This document shows, one piece after another, positions 18,530 to 28,102 of a stretch of DNA of 64,000 nt (position 1 is the first letter of the stretch; each line of letters opens with the position of its first letter). The stretch is from Mycolicibacterium sp. J2 (GTDB lineage: Bacteria; Actinomycetota; Actinomycetes; Mycobacteriales; Mycobacteriaceae). A program made the position numbers and the translations under genes. Where the stretch lies: positions 48,614 to 112,613 of the forward strand of contig NZ_JAPFPY010000015.1 in NCBI RefSeq assembly GCF_026240945.1. Reading direction: 5' to 3'. The notes beneath the pieces are model-generated. The model worked only from the letters and a program-made list of their open reading frames with translations. It was not told the DNA's origin and searched no databases.

Positions 18530-18562
18530 GGCGGTGGCCCTCGGCGGTGTTCATCCCATCCA

Positions 18563-20821
18563 TTATCCAGAGTCCGCCGACACCACCGAGGTCACGCGAT
18601 GGATGGCGAACTCCCGCACCCGTCCGGCCGCCGGGTCGAACGCGGTCAGCTGCCCGCCACGGATGTTGATGGGTTCCACCACGCGCTGGGTGGACACGCC
18701 GGCCGGATCCACGTAGCCCATCACCACCGGCTGCTGGTTGAGGGCGGCCTGCTGCAACTCGGCGATCAGCCCCGCCGGGTCCAGCCGCTGGCCCGCCGTC
18801 GGGGCGGAGGACACCTTGCGCAACACCGCGACGATGGCGGCCAGCGTCTGCGCGTTGGGGGCGCTCAGCGGCCGGTAGGTCCGGCGCTTGCCCTGCACGG
18901 GCACGCGGGCACCGCGGGCGCTGATATCGACGACGGCTCCGGAGGAGTCCTCGGCGGCCGGGACGAACCCGGCGGTGCGCAACGCGGCCAGCACGTCACC
19001 GATCTGATGCTGCGAGACAGCGACCGTCGGCGCCAGGATGCGCAACTCCAGCGGCTCGACGGCGGGGCTGGCCACCGCCTGAGCCAGCAGCGCCGGATCC
19101 TCGCACCGCACGAACGAGGCGGCCATCCCGACACGGAGCTGCCCGTGCCGGCGCGCCACATCGTCGATCAGATACGTCAGGCCTTGCGGCACCGGCGTTT
19201 TCGAATGTCGCTCGAAGAACGCGTGCAGTTCGCCCGCGGTGCGCCCCGAGTCCAGTGCCTGCCGGATGGAGGGCTCACTGATCCGGTAGACCATGGCCGC
19301 CCCCGCCGACTCCACGGTGGCCACCACCGCCAGTTGTTCGGCCAGGTCGCGCTGCAACGGCCCGGGCACGACGACCGTCAGGTCGGCCTGCAGCAGGAAA
19401 TGGTCCAGCGGGGCCGGCAACACCTTGTCCATCGCGGCCACGACCTCGTCGTCGGCGCCACCGGCCAGCAGCACCCGGGCCGGCGAGGCAATGGCACCGC
19501 GGCCCACCGCGCCCACCGCGTGCGCCTCGCGCAGCAGGTCGGTGACAGGGCCGAGCTGCAGGCGAGCCGCCCAGCGGGGCCGGTGCCAGATCATCGCCGC
19601 GGCGGCCGACGCCGCATCCACCCCGGCCCCCGGCTTCAGCTCGGCCAGCATCTGCAGCAGCAACCGCCGGTCCAGCGGAGCCGCGGTGGAATACAGCGCG
19701 TCCGACAGGGCGCCATAAGGCTTGCCGTCGGGTCCACGGCTGCCCACCAGGCCCGGGCGGGACGGCAGGTCCAACCAGGTGGACATGACCAACTGCCAGC
19801 GGGTGGCGGTGCTCGCCTCGACGAACCGGTCGGCGGCCACCGTGGGCGCCCAGTACGGGGCGGTGCCGTCGGGCGGTAAGGGGTCGGGCACACCGGAGGC
19901 GATCAGGCCGGCACCGGCGGCGATGTCGAGGATAAGCCCCAGCCGTTGTTCGTCGATACCGGTCAGCTTGGTCAACCGCTTGACGTCGCGTACGCCGAGC
20001 CCGCCGGCCCGCAATTCGGAAATGGGTGTGGCCGAGAGGCTTTCGATGATCAGGTCGATCTCGCGGAGCAGGTCGATGGCCGCCCCGGCGGCCACCGAGT
20101 CGACGTCGGCCTGCGTCGTGGTCGACACGGTGGGATCCGGCACGTGCAGCCCGACCGGTCCGGGCAGCTCGTCGCGCAGCAGCTGGCCGACCAGCCGGGG
20201 CAGGATCACCGTGTCGGTGTCGACGCGGTCCAGCAGCCCGGACGCCAGGAGCCGCGGTACCGGGCGATCGGCCGGGGCGCCGGGTACCGCGTCCCGGGTG
20301 CGCCCGACCGGTGAACCCTGCGACAGCCGGGTCAGCAGTTCGCGTTGCGGTTCGTCGATATCGGCGAGCAGGGCGGTGACCGCGTCAGCGCTCAACTCGG
20401 GCTCGGCGCGCGCGGCCTGCCCGGGAAACCACGGCAGGCCGGCGGCCACCTCCGGGGTGACCCGCAGGGTGTCCTCGCCCCACACCAGTGCCCGATCGAC
20501 CAGATCGGCCAGCGCCGCCTGCACCGCATCGGCACCGGCGCGTGAACCCAGCGACTCCACCACCGTCTCCGCGAGCACCGGCCCGGCATCGGCCTGCAGC
20601 GTGAGCATGGCGTCCAGCACGGCCAGATGCAGGAAATCCAGCGCGTCGGTGGCAGCCTTGACCGACTGGCGGGCCTGCGCCCGCGCGGCAAGGGCGGCCA
20701 GCGTGCCCGGTGGCGGCTGGGTGAGGTCGGGCCGTAACTCCAGCAGACGGATCAGGCGATCGTCGGGGAGGTCGGCCAGCCAGACACCCAGGGGCACGCT
20801 AGACGGTGCATGATGCGTCAT
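18563..20821 (-). CDS. Helicase-associated protein (Helicase_C_3-like), Rv0862c-type
   Basis: 752 residues. It lacks Walker motifs; instead it has repeated winged-helix-like and small alpha/beta modules, with the XPB/Ssl2-associated region around 440-700 (EAFF-type HSKTPVPQGLTYLIDDVARRHG). The fixed linkage to xpb in mycobacteria suggests it is a partner of the helicase, but its biochemical role is unproven. GTG/ATG start at 20821 lies just downstream of the divergent small hypothetical gene's promoter region. Confidence 0.85.
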   Translation of the reverse strand: MTHHAPSSVPLGVWLADLPDDRLIRLLELRPDLTQPPPGTLAALAARAQARQSVKAATDALDFLHLAVLDAMLTLQADAGPVLAETVVESLGSRAGADAVQAALADLVDRALVWGEDTLRVTPEVAAGLPWFPGQAARAEPELSADAVTALLADIDEPQRELLTRLSQGSPVGRTRDAVPGAPADRPVPRLLASGLLDRVDTDTVILPRLVGQLLRDELPGPVGLHVPDPTVSTTTQADVDSVAAGAAIDLLREIDLIIESLSATPISELRAGGLGVRDVKRLTKLTGIDEQRLGLILDIAAGAGLIASGVPDPLPPDGTAPYWAPTVAADRFVEASTATRWQLVMSTWLDLPSRPGLVGSRGPDGKPYGALSDALYSTAAPLDRRLLLQMLAELKPGAGVDAASAAAAMIWHRPRWAARLQLGPVTDLLREAHAVGAVGRGAIASPARVLLAGGADDEVVAAMDKVLPAPLDHFLLQADLTVVVPGPLQRDLAEQLAVVATVESAGAAMVYRISEPSIRQALDSGRTAGELHAFFERHSKTPVPQGLTYLIDDVARRHGQLRVGMAASFVRCEDPALLAQAVASPAVEPLELRILAPTVAVSQHQIGDVLAALRTAGFVPAAEDSSGAVVDISARGARVPVQGKRRTYRPLSAPNAQTLAAIVAVLRKVSSAPTAGQRLDPAGLIAELQQAALNQQPVVMGYVDPAGVSTQRVVEPINIRGGQLTAFDPAAGRVREFAIHRVTSVVSADSG

Positions 20822-20905
20822 CGCTGACCAGCGTAAAGCAGCTTCCCGCGAGGCCGGGTCGCGAGATCATGACCGGCCTCGCCCCCGCGCGCGGTACCTG
20901 CCACA

Positions 20906-21097
20906 ATGTCAGTCGTGGCTGACAAGAAGAACCAGTACGTCGACAATGGCTGGCCCGAGGTGGCCGACGGTGATCACGCCGTCAGCGAGCTCGCTTCTGA
21001 CCGTACCGGCGCGCTGTCGCCGTTCGGCGATGTGACCTTCCCGCTGCCGGCCGACGAGCTGCCGTACACGCACCCGGTCACCGTCGTCAACAAGTAG
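20906..21097 (+). CDS. Small conserved hypothetical protein (Rv0863 position)
   Basis: 63 residues, hydrophilic and acidic, with no recognised domain. Residues after VADKKNQYVDNGWPE look like coding sequence, and the gene occupies the Rv0863 position ahead of moaC. A GTG at 20915 is an equally good start. Four bases separate its stop from the moaC GTG, so it is probably the first gene of the molybdopterin operon. Confidence 0.65.
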   Translation: MSVVADKKNQYVDNGWPEVADGDHAVSELASDRTGALSPFGDVTFPLPADELPYTHPVTVVNK

Positions 21098-21101
21098 ATC
21101 G

Positions 21102-21578
21102 GTGAGCGGGCTCTCGCACCTGGACGAGTCGGGTGCCGCCCACATGGTCGACGTCGCGGCCAAGGAGTCGACGAAGCGCACCGCCGTCGCCGTCGGCACC
21201 GTGCGGACCCGCCCCGACGTCATCGACCTCATCGCAGGCGGCGGATTGCCCAAGGGTGATGCCCTGGCCACGGCGCGGGTGGCTGGCATCATGGCCGCCA
21301 AACGCACCAGTGACCTGATCCCGTTGTGTCATCAACTGGCGCTGACCGGGGTCGATATCGCTTTCGCCATCGGCGATGCCGAGTTCACGGTCACCGCCAC
21401 CGTGCGCACCACCGACCGCACCGGGGTCGAGATGGAAGCGCTGACCGCGGTGAGCGTGGCCGCGCTGACGCTGTACGACATGATCAAGGCCGTCGATCGC
21501 GCCGCCCGGATCGACGGTATCCAGGTGGTGCACAAGGAGGGCGGCAAGACCGGCACCTGGACGCGCACCGATGTATAG
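21102..21578 (+). CDS. moaC: Cyclic pyranopterin monophosphate synthase MoaC
   Basis: 158 residues, GTG start. Contains the family segments GAAHMVDVAAKE, KGDALATARVAGIMAAKRTSDLIPLCHQL and GVEMEALTAVSVAALTLYDM, holding the active-site Lys, His and Asp residues. It acts after MoaA to form cyclic pyranopterin monophosphate in molybdenum cofactor synthesis. The stop overlaps the mog start by 8 bases. This is the moaC2 position (Rv0864). Confidence 0.95.
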   Translation: MSGLSHLDESGAAHMVDVAAKESTKRTAVAVGTVRTRPDVIDLIAGGGLPKGDALATARVAGIMAAKRTSDLIPLCHQLALTGVDIAFAIGDAEFTVTATVRTTDRTGVEMEALTAVSVAALTLYDMIKAVDRAARIDGIQVVHKEGGKTGTWTRTDV

Positions 21579-22047
21579 CGCCGTCGTCATCATCACCTCC
21601 ACCCGCGCTGCGGCCGGTGTGTACGAGGACCGCACCGGCCCGATCATCGTGGACTGGCTGACCCGGCGCGGCATCGCCGCCGGCGCGCCGCGGGTGGTGC
21701 CCGACGGCGCATCGGTGGTGCGGGCGCTCAGCCGGGCCATCGAGGAACGCCCGAGCGTCGTCATCACCTCCGGCGGCACCGGAATCTCGCCGACCGACGC
21801 CACCGCCGACGCCACCGCCAACCTTGTCGACTACCAGATCCCCGGGCTCGCCGACGCCATCCGGGCGGCCGGGCTGCCGAAGGTACCGACCTCGGTGCTG
21901 TCCCGCGGGGTGTGCGGGGTGCGGTCGGGTGTGCTGATCGTCAACCTGCCCGGCTCCACGGGCGGGGTCAAGGACGGCCTCGGCGTGCTCGACGCGGTGC
22001 TGGAACATGCGCTGGACCAACTGCGCGGTGGCGACCATGCCGGCTGA
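21571..22047 (+). CDS. mog: MogA/MoaB-family molybdopterin adenylyltransferase
   Basis: 158 residues. The GGTGISPTDATADAT segment and the later LPGSTGGVKDGL loop are the molybdopterin-binding motifs of the MogA/MoaB fold. It adenylates molybdopterin before molybdate insertion. Overlaps moaC by 8 bases upstream and moaE by 11 bases downstream, so all three are translationally coupled. Confidence 0.9.
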   Translation: MYSAVVIITSTRAAAGVYEDRTGPIIVDWLTRRGIAAGAPRVVPDGASVVRALSRAIEERPSVVITSGGTGISPTDATADATANLVDYQIPGLADAIRAAGLPKVPTSVLSRGVCGVRSGVLIVNLPGSTGGVKDGLGVLDAVLEHALDQLRGGDHAG

Positions 22048-22465
22048 GGTGCTGCGGGTCGCGCTGACCGAAAAGCCCATTGCGCTGGCAGAACACGAAG
22101 ACCTGGTGGCCCACGCGGCAGCCGGAGCGGTGGTCGGGTTCTCCGGTGTGGTGCGCGATCACGACGGCGGGCGCAGCGTCACCCGGCTGGAGTACTCGGC
22201 CCACCCGTCGGCGTTGCAGACGCTCACCGAGGTGGTCGAGGACGTGGCCCGCGACGCCGCGGGTGTACGAGCCGTCGCGGTGAGCCACCGGATCGGGGTG
22301 CTGCACATCGGCGACGCGGCCCTGACGGTCGCGGTGGCCGCCGATCATCGCGGTGCCGCGTTCACCACCTGTGCCCTGCTCGTGGACACGGTGAAGGCGC
22401 GGCTGCCGGTGTGGAAGCACCAGTTCTTCGGCGACGGCTCCGACGAATGGGTCAACTCGGCCTGA
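22037..22465 (+). CDS. moaE: Molybdopterin synthase catalytic subunit MoaE
   Basis: 142 residues from ATG at 22037; an earlier in-frame start lies inside mog. The motifs VVGFSGVVRDHDGG, LEYSAHPSALQ, VAVSHRIGVLHIGD and the C-terminal VKARLPVWKHQFF with catalytic lysines are all present. It transfers sulfur from the MoaD thiocarboxylate to precursor Z. The partner moaD is encoded 1.8 kb away on the other strand, on the far side of rpfA. The operon ends at a bidirectional hairpin. Confidence 0.95.
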   Translation: MPAEVLRVALTEKPIALAEHEDLVAHAAAGAVVGFSGVVRDHDGGRSVTRLEYSAHPSALQTLTEVVEDVARDAAGVRAVAVSHRIGVLHIGDAALTVAVAADHRGAAFTTCALLVDTVKARLPVWKHQFFGDGSDEWVNSA

Positions 22466-22495
22466 TACGGCCCCTCGCGATCAGGTCCACAAAGC

Positions 22496-22527
22496 AGAAA
22501 CTGCACTCCGTGGGGAGTGCAGTTTCT
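22496..22527. terminator. Bidirectional terminator between moaE and rpfA
   Basis: Perfect 14-bp stem (22496-22509 with 22514-22527) and a GTGG loop. It lies between the convergent stop codons of moaE and rpfA. The stem bases end in AGAAA/TTTCT, providing short A/T runs in both directions. Confidence 0.85.
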
Positions 22528-22546
22528 CTCGTTTGTGGTGGTGCGC

Positions 22547-23860
<1,314 letters not shown>

Positions 23861-23879
23861 AGAAAAAGACAGTCCTCTC

Positions 23880-24066
23880 GTGAACGCCTACGAGGTCAGC
23901 TGTCGGGTTCGGGCTGGAGAGGTCGCCCGGCCTGCGTCGTTGCCGACGCCGGCTTCACCCCAAGGGCTCAGGCTGCGAGCCCTGGTCTGCTTTCGGCGGA
24001 CCGGTGGGTCCCCCGCCTCCATCCAAGGTTGTTCGTCGGTGGCAGTTCCCGGGTGGATGGAGCTCG
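23880..24066 (-). ncRNA. ydaO-type cyclic di-AMP riboswitch upstream of rpfA
   Basis: Reading the minus strand toward rpfA, the leader contains the hallmark blocks of the ydaO/yuaA family: GACGAACAACC, then GGCGGGGGACCCACC, TTGGGGTGAAGCC, and the 3' block CCAGCCCGAACCCGACAGC followed by TGACCTCGTAGGCG. It ends about 20 bases before the start codon. Mycobacterial rpfA genes are known to carry this riboswitch, in which c-di-AMP generally turns expression off. Boundaries are estimated by eye. Confidence 0.9.
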
Positions 24067-24294
24067 GCGTACTGGGCGCTGCGGGCTATCCGATAGAGGT
24101 CAGATGGCTTGGGCAAGACGGTAACTGCTCTGCGCGTGAGAGTCATCTCGACCCGTTTTCGGCGTTTTCACAGGCAGCAAATCTTGTGAGAACTTTAAAG
24201 GCGCAGGACGCCCGGGCGTTTCCGCTGGTGTTTGCCGGAGTCAAACTCCGGTTGGCCTCATTGTGACCGTTTCGTTATGTGATGCAAATCACGG
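24067..24294. other. Distal rpfA leader/promoter region
   Basis: About 230 bases without a gene between the riboswitch and the end of moaD. The rpfA promoter must lie here; I see no confident -10/-35 pair. The segment 24180-24300 is relatively AT-rich (for example TTGTGAGAACTTTAAAG on the plus strand), as expected for a promoter. Confidence 0.5.
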
Positions 24295-24549
24295 CTATCC
24301 GCCGGCGAATGGGGGTAACACATCGACCGTCTGATTTGTTTCCAGCGGCCTGCCGCGGTCGCGCACCGCGACCTCGTCGCACAGGAACGAGCAGCGTGCC
24401 AGCACTTTCGCCAGTTCTGGGCCGCGGGCGGACAGTTGCTGCACCAGTCCGTCCACCGTCAAGCCTTTTTGCAGGTGCAACGTTTCGGTCTCGATTCCGG
24501 CTGCGGCCCGGGCCGCAGCGAAATAGCGCACCGTCACCGTCACGGTCAT
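24295..24549 (-). CDS. moaD: Molybdopterin synthase sulfur-carrier subunit MoaD
   Basis: 84-residue ubiquitin-fold protein ending in the required Gly-Gly (PPFAGG), which is adenylated and converted to a thiocarboxylate. VRYFAAARAAAG and NQTVDVLPPFAGG are family segments. It is the partner of MoaE. One base separates its ATG from the moaA stop codon, so it is translationally coupled to moaA. Confidence 0.93.
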   Translation of the reverse strand: MTVTVTVRYFAAARAAAGIETETLHLQKGLTVDGLVQQLSARGPELAKVLARCSFLCDEVAVRDRGRPLETNQTVDVLPPFAGG

Positions 24550-24550
24550 C

Positions 24551-25600
24551 TCAGCCGCCGATCGCGCTCATCGGTCGGGCGGGCTGCACGAAGCTCGGAT
24601 CGTTGATGCCGTGCCCGGCCGGTTTCGCCCACATGGTGCGGCGCCACGCGGCCTCGATCTCGTCGTCGGTGCCGCCGTCACGCAGCAGCCCCCGCAGGTC
24701 GGTTTCCGCGGTGGAGAACAGACAGCTGCGGATCTGTCCGTCGGCGGTCAGTCGGGTCCGGTCGCAGGCGCCGCAGAATGCCTCGGACACCGACGCGATG
24801 ATCCCCACGGTGGCCGCACTGCCGTCCACCCGCCACAGCGCCGCCGGCGCCGAACCGCGCGGCGCAGGATCCGGCCGCAGGTCGAAATGCCGGCGCAGCG
24901 TGTCGAGCACCGTGTCGGCGCTGATGGACCGGTCCCGGCTCCAGACATGTCCGGCGTCCAGGGGCATCTGCTCGATGATCCGCAGCTGGTAGTCGTGTTC
25001 CAAGCAGAACCGCAGCAGCGGCACCACGTCGTCCAGGCCGGTGCGCGGATCAAGCACCGCATTCACCTTCACCGGCGCCAGGCCGGCGGCTGCCGCCCCG
25101 GCCAACCCGGCGAGCACGTCGTCGAGGCGGTCGCGGCGGGTGATCTCGGTGAAATGCGCGCGGTCGACAGTGTCCAGGGACACGTTGACCCGGTCCAGCC
25201 CGGCGCGCTTGAGCCCCGCGGCCCGCGCCGCCAGCCCGATCCCGTTCGTCGTCATGGCGATCGTCGGGCGCGGGGAGAGTGCGGCGGCCGCCGCGATCAC
25301 CTCTTCCAGGTTCCGCGACACCAGCGGCTCACCGCCGGTGAAACGGACATTGGTGATCCCGAGCCGGGTGACGGCGATCCGCAGTAACCGGCTCAATTCG
25401 GTGGCGCTGAGCAATTGGCTGCCCGGCAGCCAGTCCAGCCCCTCGGCCGGCATGCAATAGGTGCACCGCAGATTGCACCTGTCGGTCAGCGACACCCGCA
25501 GATCGGTGGCGACCCGGCCGTAGGTGTCCAGCAGCGGTCCACTGGCAGGCATGCCCGGCCGGGTGCCCAGCATGGGCATGCCGAGTTCGGTCACGCTCAC
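24551..25600 (-). CDS. moaA: GTP 3',8-cyclase MoaA (radical SAM)
   Basis: 349 residues. The SAM [4Fe-4S] cluster ligands are C42, C46 and C49 in DRCNLRCTYC. The second, GTP-binding cluster is supplied by the CGACDRTRLTADG and SCLF cysteines near residue 265-285. The protein ends in Gly-Gly, as MoaA proteins do. It performs the first step of molybdopterin synthesis. The GTG start directly abuts the stop of the upstream YccF gene, so the three minus-strand genes form one operon. Confidence 0.95.
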   Translation of the reverse strand: MSVTELGMPMLGTRPGMPASGPLLDTYGRVATDLRVSLTDRCNLRCTYCMPAEGLDWLPGSQLLSATELSRLLRIAVTRLGITNVRFTGGEPLVSRNLEEVIAAAAALSPRPTIAMTTNGIGLAARAAGLKRAGLDRVNVSLDTVDRAHFTEITRRDRLDDVLAGLAGAAAAGLAPVKVNAVLDPRTGLDDVVPLLRFCLEHDYQLRIIEQMPLDAGHVWSRDRSISADTVLDTLRRHFDLRPDPAPRGSAPAALWRVDGSAATVGIIASVSEAFCGACDRTRLTADGQIRSCLFSTAETDLRGLLRDGGTDDEIEAAWRRTMWAKPAGHGINDPSFVQPARPMSAIGG

Positions 25601-25990
25601 TCAGGCCACCCGCTTCTCGTCGACCGGCACGATCTCTTTACCCAGCGGCATCAGGGAGACCGGGATCATCTTCAGATTGGCCAGCGCCAGTGGGATGCCG
25701 ATGATCGTGATGGCCATGGCGATGGCGCTGACCACATGTCCGATCGCCAGCCAGATTCCGGCCACGATGAGCCAGATGATGTTGCCGATCAGCGCGCCGG
25801 GGCGCACCCCGGGCTTGTCGACCACGGTCTGCCCGAACGGCCACAGGGCGTACAGCGCGATGCGCAGCGCGGCGAAGCCGAAGGGGATGGTGATGATGAG
25901 CACGAAACAGATCAGCGCCGCGAGAAGGTAGCCCAGCGCCAGCCACAACCCACCGAAGATCAACCAGACGATATTCAGGACCAGTCGCAT
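25601..25990 (-). CDS. YccF domain membrane protein
   Basis: 129 residues with two copies of the YccF motif: N-IVWLIFGGLWLALGYL near the start and GNIIWLIVAGIWLAIGHV in the middle, each a membrane helix pair, giving about four helices. Function unknown; the position matches Rv0870c. It is the first gene of the yccF-moaA-moaD transcript. Confidence 0.85.
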   Translation of the reverse strand: MRLVLNIVWLIFGGLWLALGYLLAALICFVLIITIPFGFAALRIALYALWPFGQTVVDKPGVRPGALIGNIIWLIVAGIWLAIGHVVSAIAMAITIIGIPLALANLKMIPVSLMPLGKEIVPVDEKRVA

Positions 25991-26106
25991 GTCTCCTCCA
26001 GCGGTCGTTACAGACTACCGACCTACTAGTAAGCTCTTCCACATTGCGTCCTGCGCAGGCGGGACGCATTACTTATGTGATCGATGAGACGAGCGGGTGA
26101 ACAGCA

Positions 26107-26517
26107 GTGCCGACCGGCAAGGTTAAGTGGTACGACGCCGAGAAGGGCTTCGGCTTCCTGTCCCAGGAGGACGGCGAGGACGTCTACGTCCGGTCTTCCG
26201 CGCTGCCTTCGGGTGTCGAGGGGCTCAAGGCGGGTCAGAAGGTCGAGTTCGGCCTGGCCGCCGGGCGTCGCGGGCCGCAGGCGCTGAGCGTCAAGCTCAT
26301 CGACCCGCCGCCCAGCCTGTCCCGGACCCGTCGCGAGGCCGCCGCTGCCGAGCACAAGCACACCCCCGACGAACTGCACGGCATGATCGGTGACCTCATC
26401 ACCCTGCTGGAGAACACCATCCAGCCGGAGCTGCGTAAGGGCAAGTACCCCGACCGCAAGGTGGCCCGTCGGGTGTCCGAGGTCGTGAAGGCCGTCGCTC
26501 GCGAACTCGACGCCTGA
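26107..26517 (+). CDS. cspB: Cold-shock-domain protein CspB
   Basis: 136 residues, GTG start. The N-terminal cold-shock domain has GKVKWYDAEKGFGFL (RNP1) and DVYVRSSAL (RNP2 variant with VYV). The extra about 70-residue C-terminal extension with KRKAEXK-like basic and acidic stretches is typical of the longer mycobacterial CspB (Rv0871). It is a nucleic-acid chaperone. The divergent neighbour is the yccF-moa operon. Confidence 0.93.
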   Translation: MPTGKVKWYDAEKGFGFLSQEDGEDVYVRSSALPSGVEGLKAGQKVEFGLAAGRRGPQALSVKLIDPPPSLSRTRREAAAAEHKHTPDELHGMIGDLITLLENTIQPELRKGKYPDRKVARRVSEVVKAVARELDA

Positions 26518-26609
26518 TCCGCATCGCCGAGACGACGGTTGTGGGCGCCGATCGGCCGATCCTTCGCCAGAAAGCGTAGTTTCGGCGCGGAAGTGGGAAG
26601 ACTGTAGGC

Positions 26610-27596
26610 ATGGCCTACGTCAATCCCAAGGGTGACTTCAACCGCGACACCAACTACATCACCACCCGGATTACTTCGCGCACGCGAGGAGCAGAGCAGG
26701 GTGAGGATGGTCGTGACGACTATCCCGTCGAGGCCGGGCGCTATCGGCTGATCGTCGCGCGGGCCTGCCCGTGGGCCAACCGCGCCATCATCGTGCGGCG
26801 GCTGCTGGGCCTGGAGGACGCGCTGTCCATCGGCTACTGCGGGCCCGTGCACGACGAGCGCAGCTGGACCTTCGACCTAGACCCGGGCGGGGTCGACCCG
26901 GTGCTGAAGATCCCGCGGCTACAGGACGCCTACTTCAAGCGCGACCCGCACTATCCCAAGGGCATCACCGTGCCCGCCATCGTCGACATCCCCTCCGGCG
27001 CCGTCGTCACCAACGACTTCGCCCAGATGACCCTGGACTTCTCCACCGAGTGGACCGCCTTCCACCGCGAGGGCGCGCCGCAGCTGTACCCGGAACCGCT
27101 ACGCGACGAGATCGACGAGGTGGCGCAGCGCATCTACACCGAGATCAACAACGGTGTGTACCGATGCGGATTCGCCGGCACCCAACGCGCCTACGACGCG
27201 GCGTATGACCGGTTGTTCACCGCGCTGGACTGGGTGTCCGAACGGCTCAGTGGGCAAAGGTATCTGGTGGGTGACACCATCACCGAGGCCGATGTCCGGC
27301 TGTTCACCACGCTGGCCCGGTTCGACGCTGTCTATCACGGGCACTTCAAGTGCAATCGGTCCAAGCTGTCCGAGATGCCCGTGCTGTGGGCCTACGCCCG
27401 CGACCTGTTCCAGACGCCCGGCTTCGGGGACACCGTCGACTTCGACCAGATCAAGGCGCACTACTACATCGTGCACAAGGACATCAACCCCACCCAGATC
27501 GTCCCGAAGGGCCCCGAGCTGTCCGGTTGGCGCACCGCGCACGGCCGGGAATCCTTGGGCGGCAGGCCATTCGGCGACGGTACCCCGCCCGCGTGA
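26610..27596 (+). CDS. Glutathionyl-hydroquinone-reductase-like GST family protein
   Basis: 328 residues. The active-site motif CPWANR (about 50-55) and the C-terminal helical GST domain with YLVGDTITEADVRLFTTLARFD are those of the YqjG/ECM4 class, which removes a thiol from glutathionyl-quinones. Actinobacteria make mycothiol instead of glutathione, so a mycothiol-dependent reductase is the expected reading. It replaces the fadE10 region of the M. tuberculosis order. Confidence 0.88.
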   Translation: MAYVNPKGDFNRDTNYITTRITSRTRGAEQGEDGRDDYPVEAGRYRLIVARACPWANRAIIVRRLLGLEDALSIGYCGPVHDERSWTFDLDPGGVDPVLKIPRLQDAYFKRDPHYPKGITVPAIVDIPSGAVVTNDFAQMTLDFSTEWTAFHREGAPQLYPEPLRDEIDEVAQRIYTEINNGVYRCGFAGTQRAYDAAYDRLFTALDWVSERLSGQRYLVGDTITEADVRLFTTLARFDAVYHGHFKCNRSKLSEMPVLWAYARDLFQTPGFGDTVDFDQIKAHYYIVHKDINPTQIVPKGPELSGWRTAHGRESLGGRPFGDGTPPA

Positions 27597-27613
27597 GCTA
27601 GTTCCAGGCGGTG

Positions 27614-28102
27614 CTAGTTCCAGACCGTGCGCACCGACCACTCGGCGTGCGGCAGTGGGAACTCGTTGCCGGCTTCGTCGCGCACCAGGGTCGGCAGCTG
27701 CACCGCGAATCCGGTCAGCCTGCCGAACCGGGCGTCGACGGTGGGGATGGTGACGGCCAGCGTCGTGCCCGGCCGGAACTCCGAGACGACGGGTGTGGGT
27801 GCGTCCTCATAACCCCGCAGCAGCCACCACGGAGCCCGCGCGATCGCCGATGGCACCGACAACTGCACCGGGTTGCGCGAGTTGACCGCCAAATCGCCTG
27901 TGGTTTCCGGGATTTCGCAGTTGTTCAGATCCAGTACCTGGCAGAACCGGTACGGCCCGACGCGCACCGACGCACCATGCGAGTAGGCGCTGATCTCCGG
28001 GAAGCCGGTGTCGGCGTGCCGGCTGAGCTGCCACACCAGCACGCCGGTGCCCACCGAGGCCACCAGTGCCACCGCCAGCAGGACCGCGGCGATGCGCTTC
28101 AT
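27614..28102 (-). CDS. DUF2771-family exported/anchored protein
   Basis: 162 residues. An N-terminal hydrophobic helix (about 4-26) acts as signal anchor. A cysteine pair in RFCQVLDLNNCE and an Ig-like beta-rich remainder match the DUF2771 family (Rv0875c position). Function unknown. The start overlaps the stop of the MFS gene by 4 bases, implying co-translation with the transporter. Confidence 0.85.
   Translation of the reverse strand: MKRIAAVLLAVALVASVGTGVLVWQLSRHADTGFPEISAYSHGASVRVGPYRFCQVLDLNNCEIPETTGDLAVNSRNPVQLSVPSAIARAPWWLLRGYEDAPTPVVSEFRPGTTLAVTIPTVDARFGRLTGFAVQLPTLVRDEAGNEFPLPHAEWSVRTVWN

Noticed and set aside
16952..19879. Plus-strand open frame of 975 codons antisense to the XPB helicase and its partner
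   Set aside because: Composition is His/Arg/Gln/Gly-rich antisense shadow; both minus-strand genes have clear motifs.
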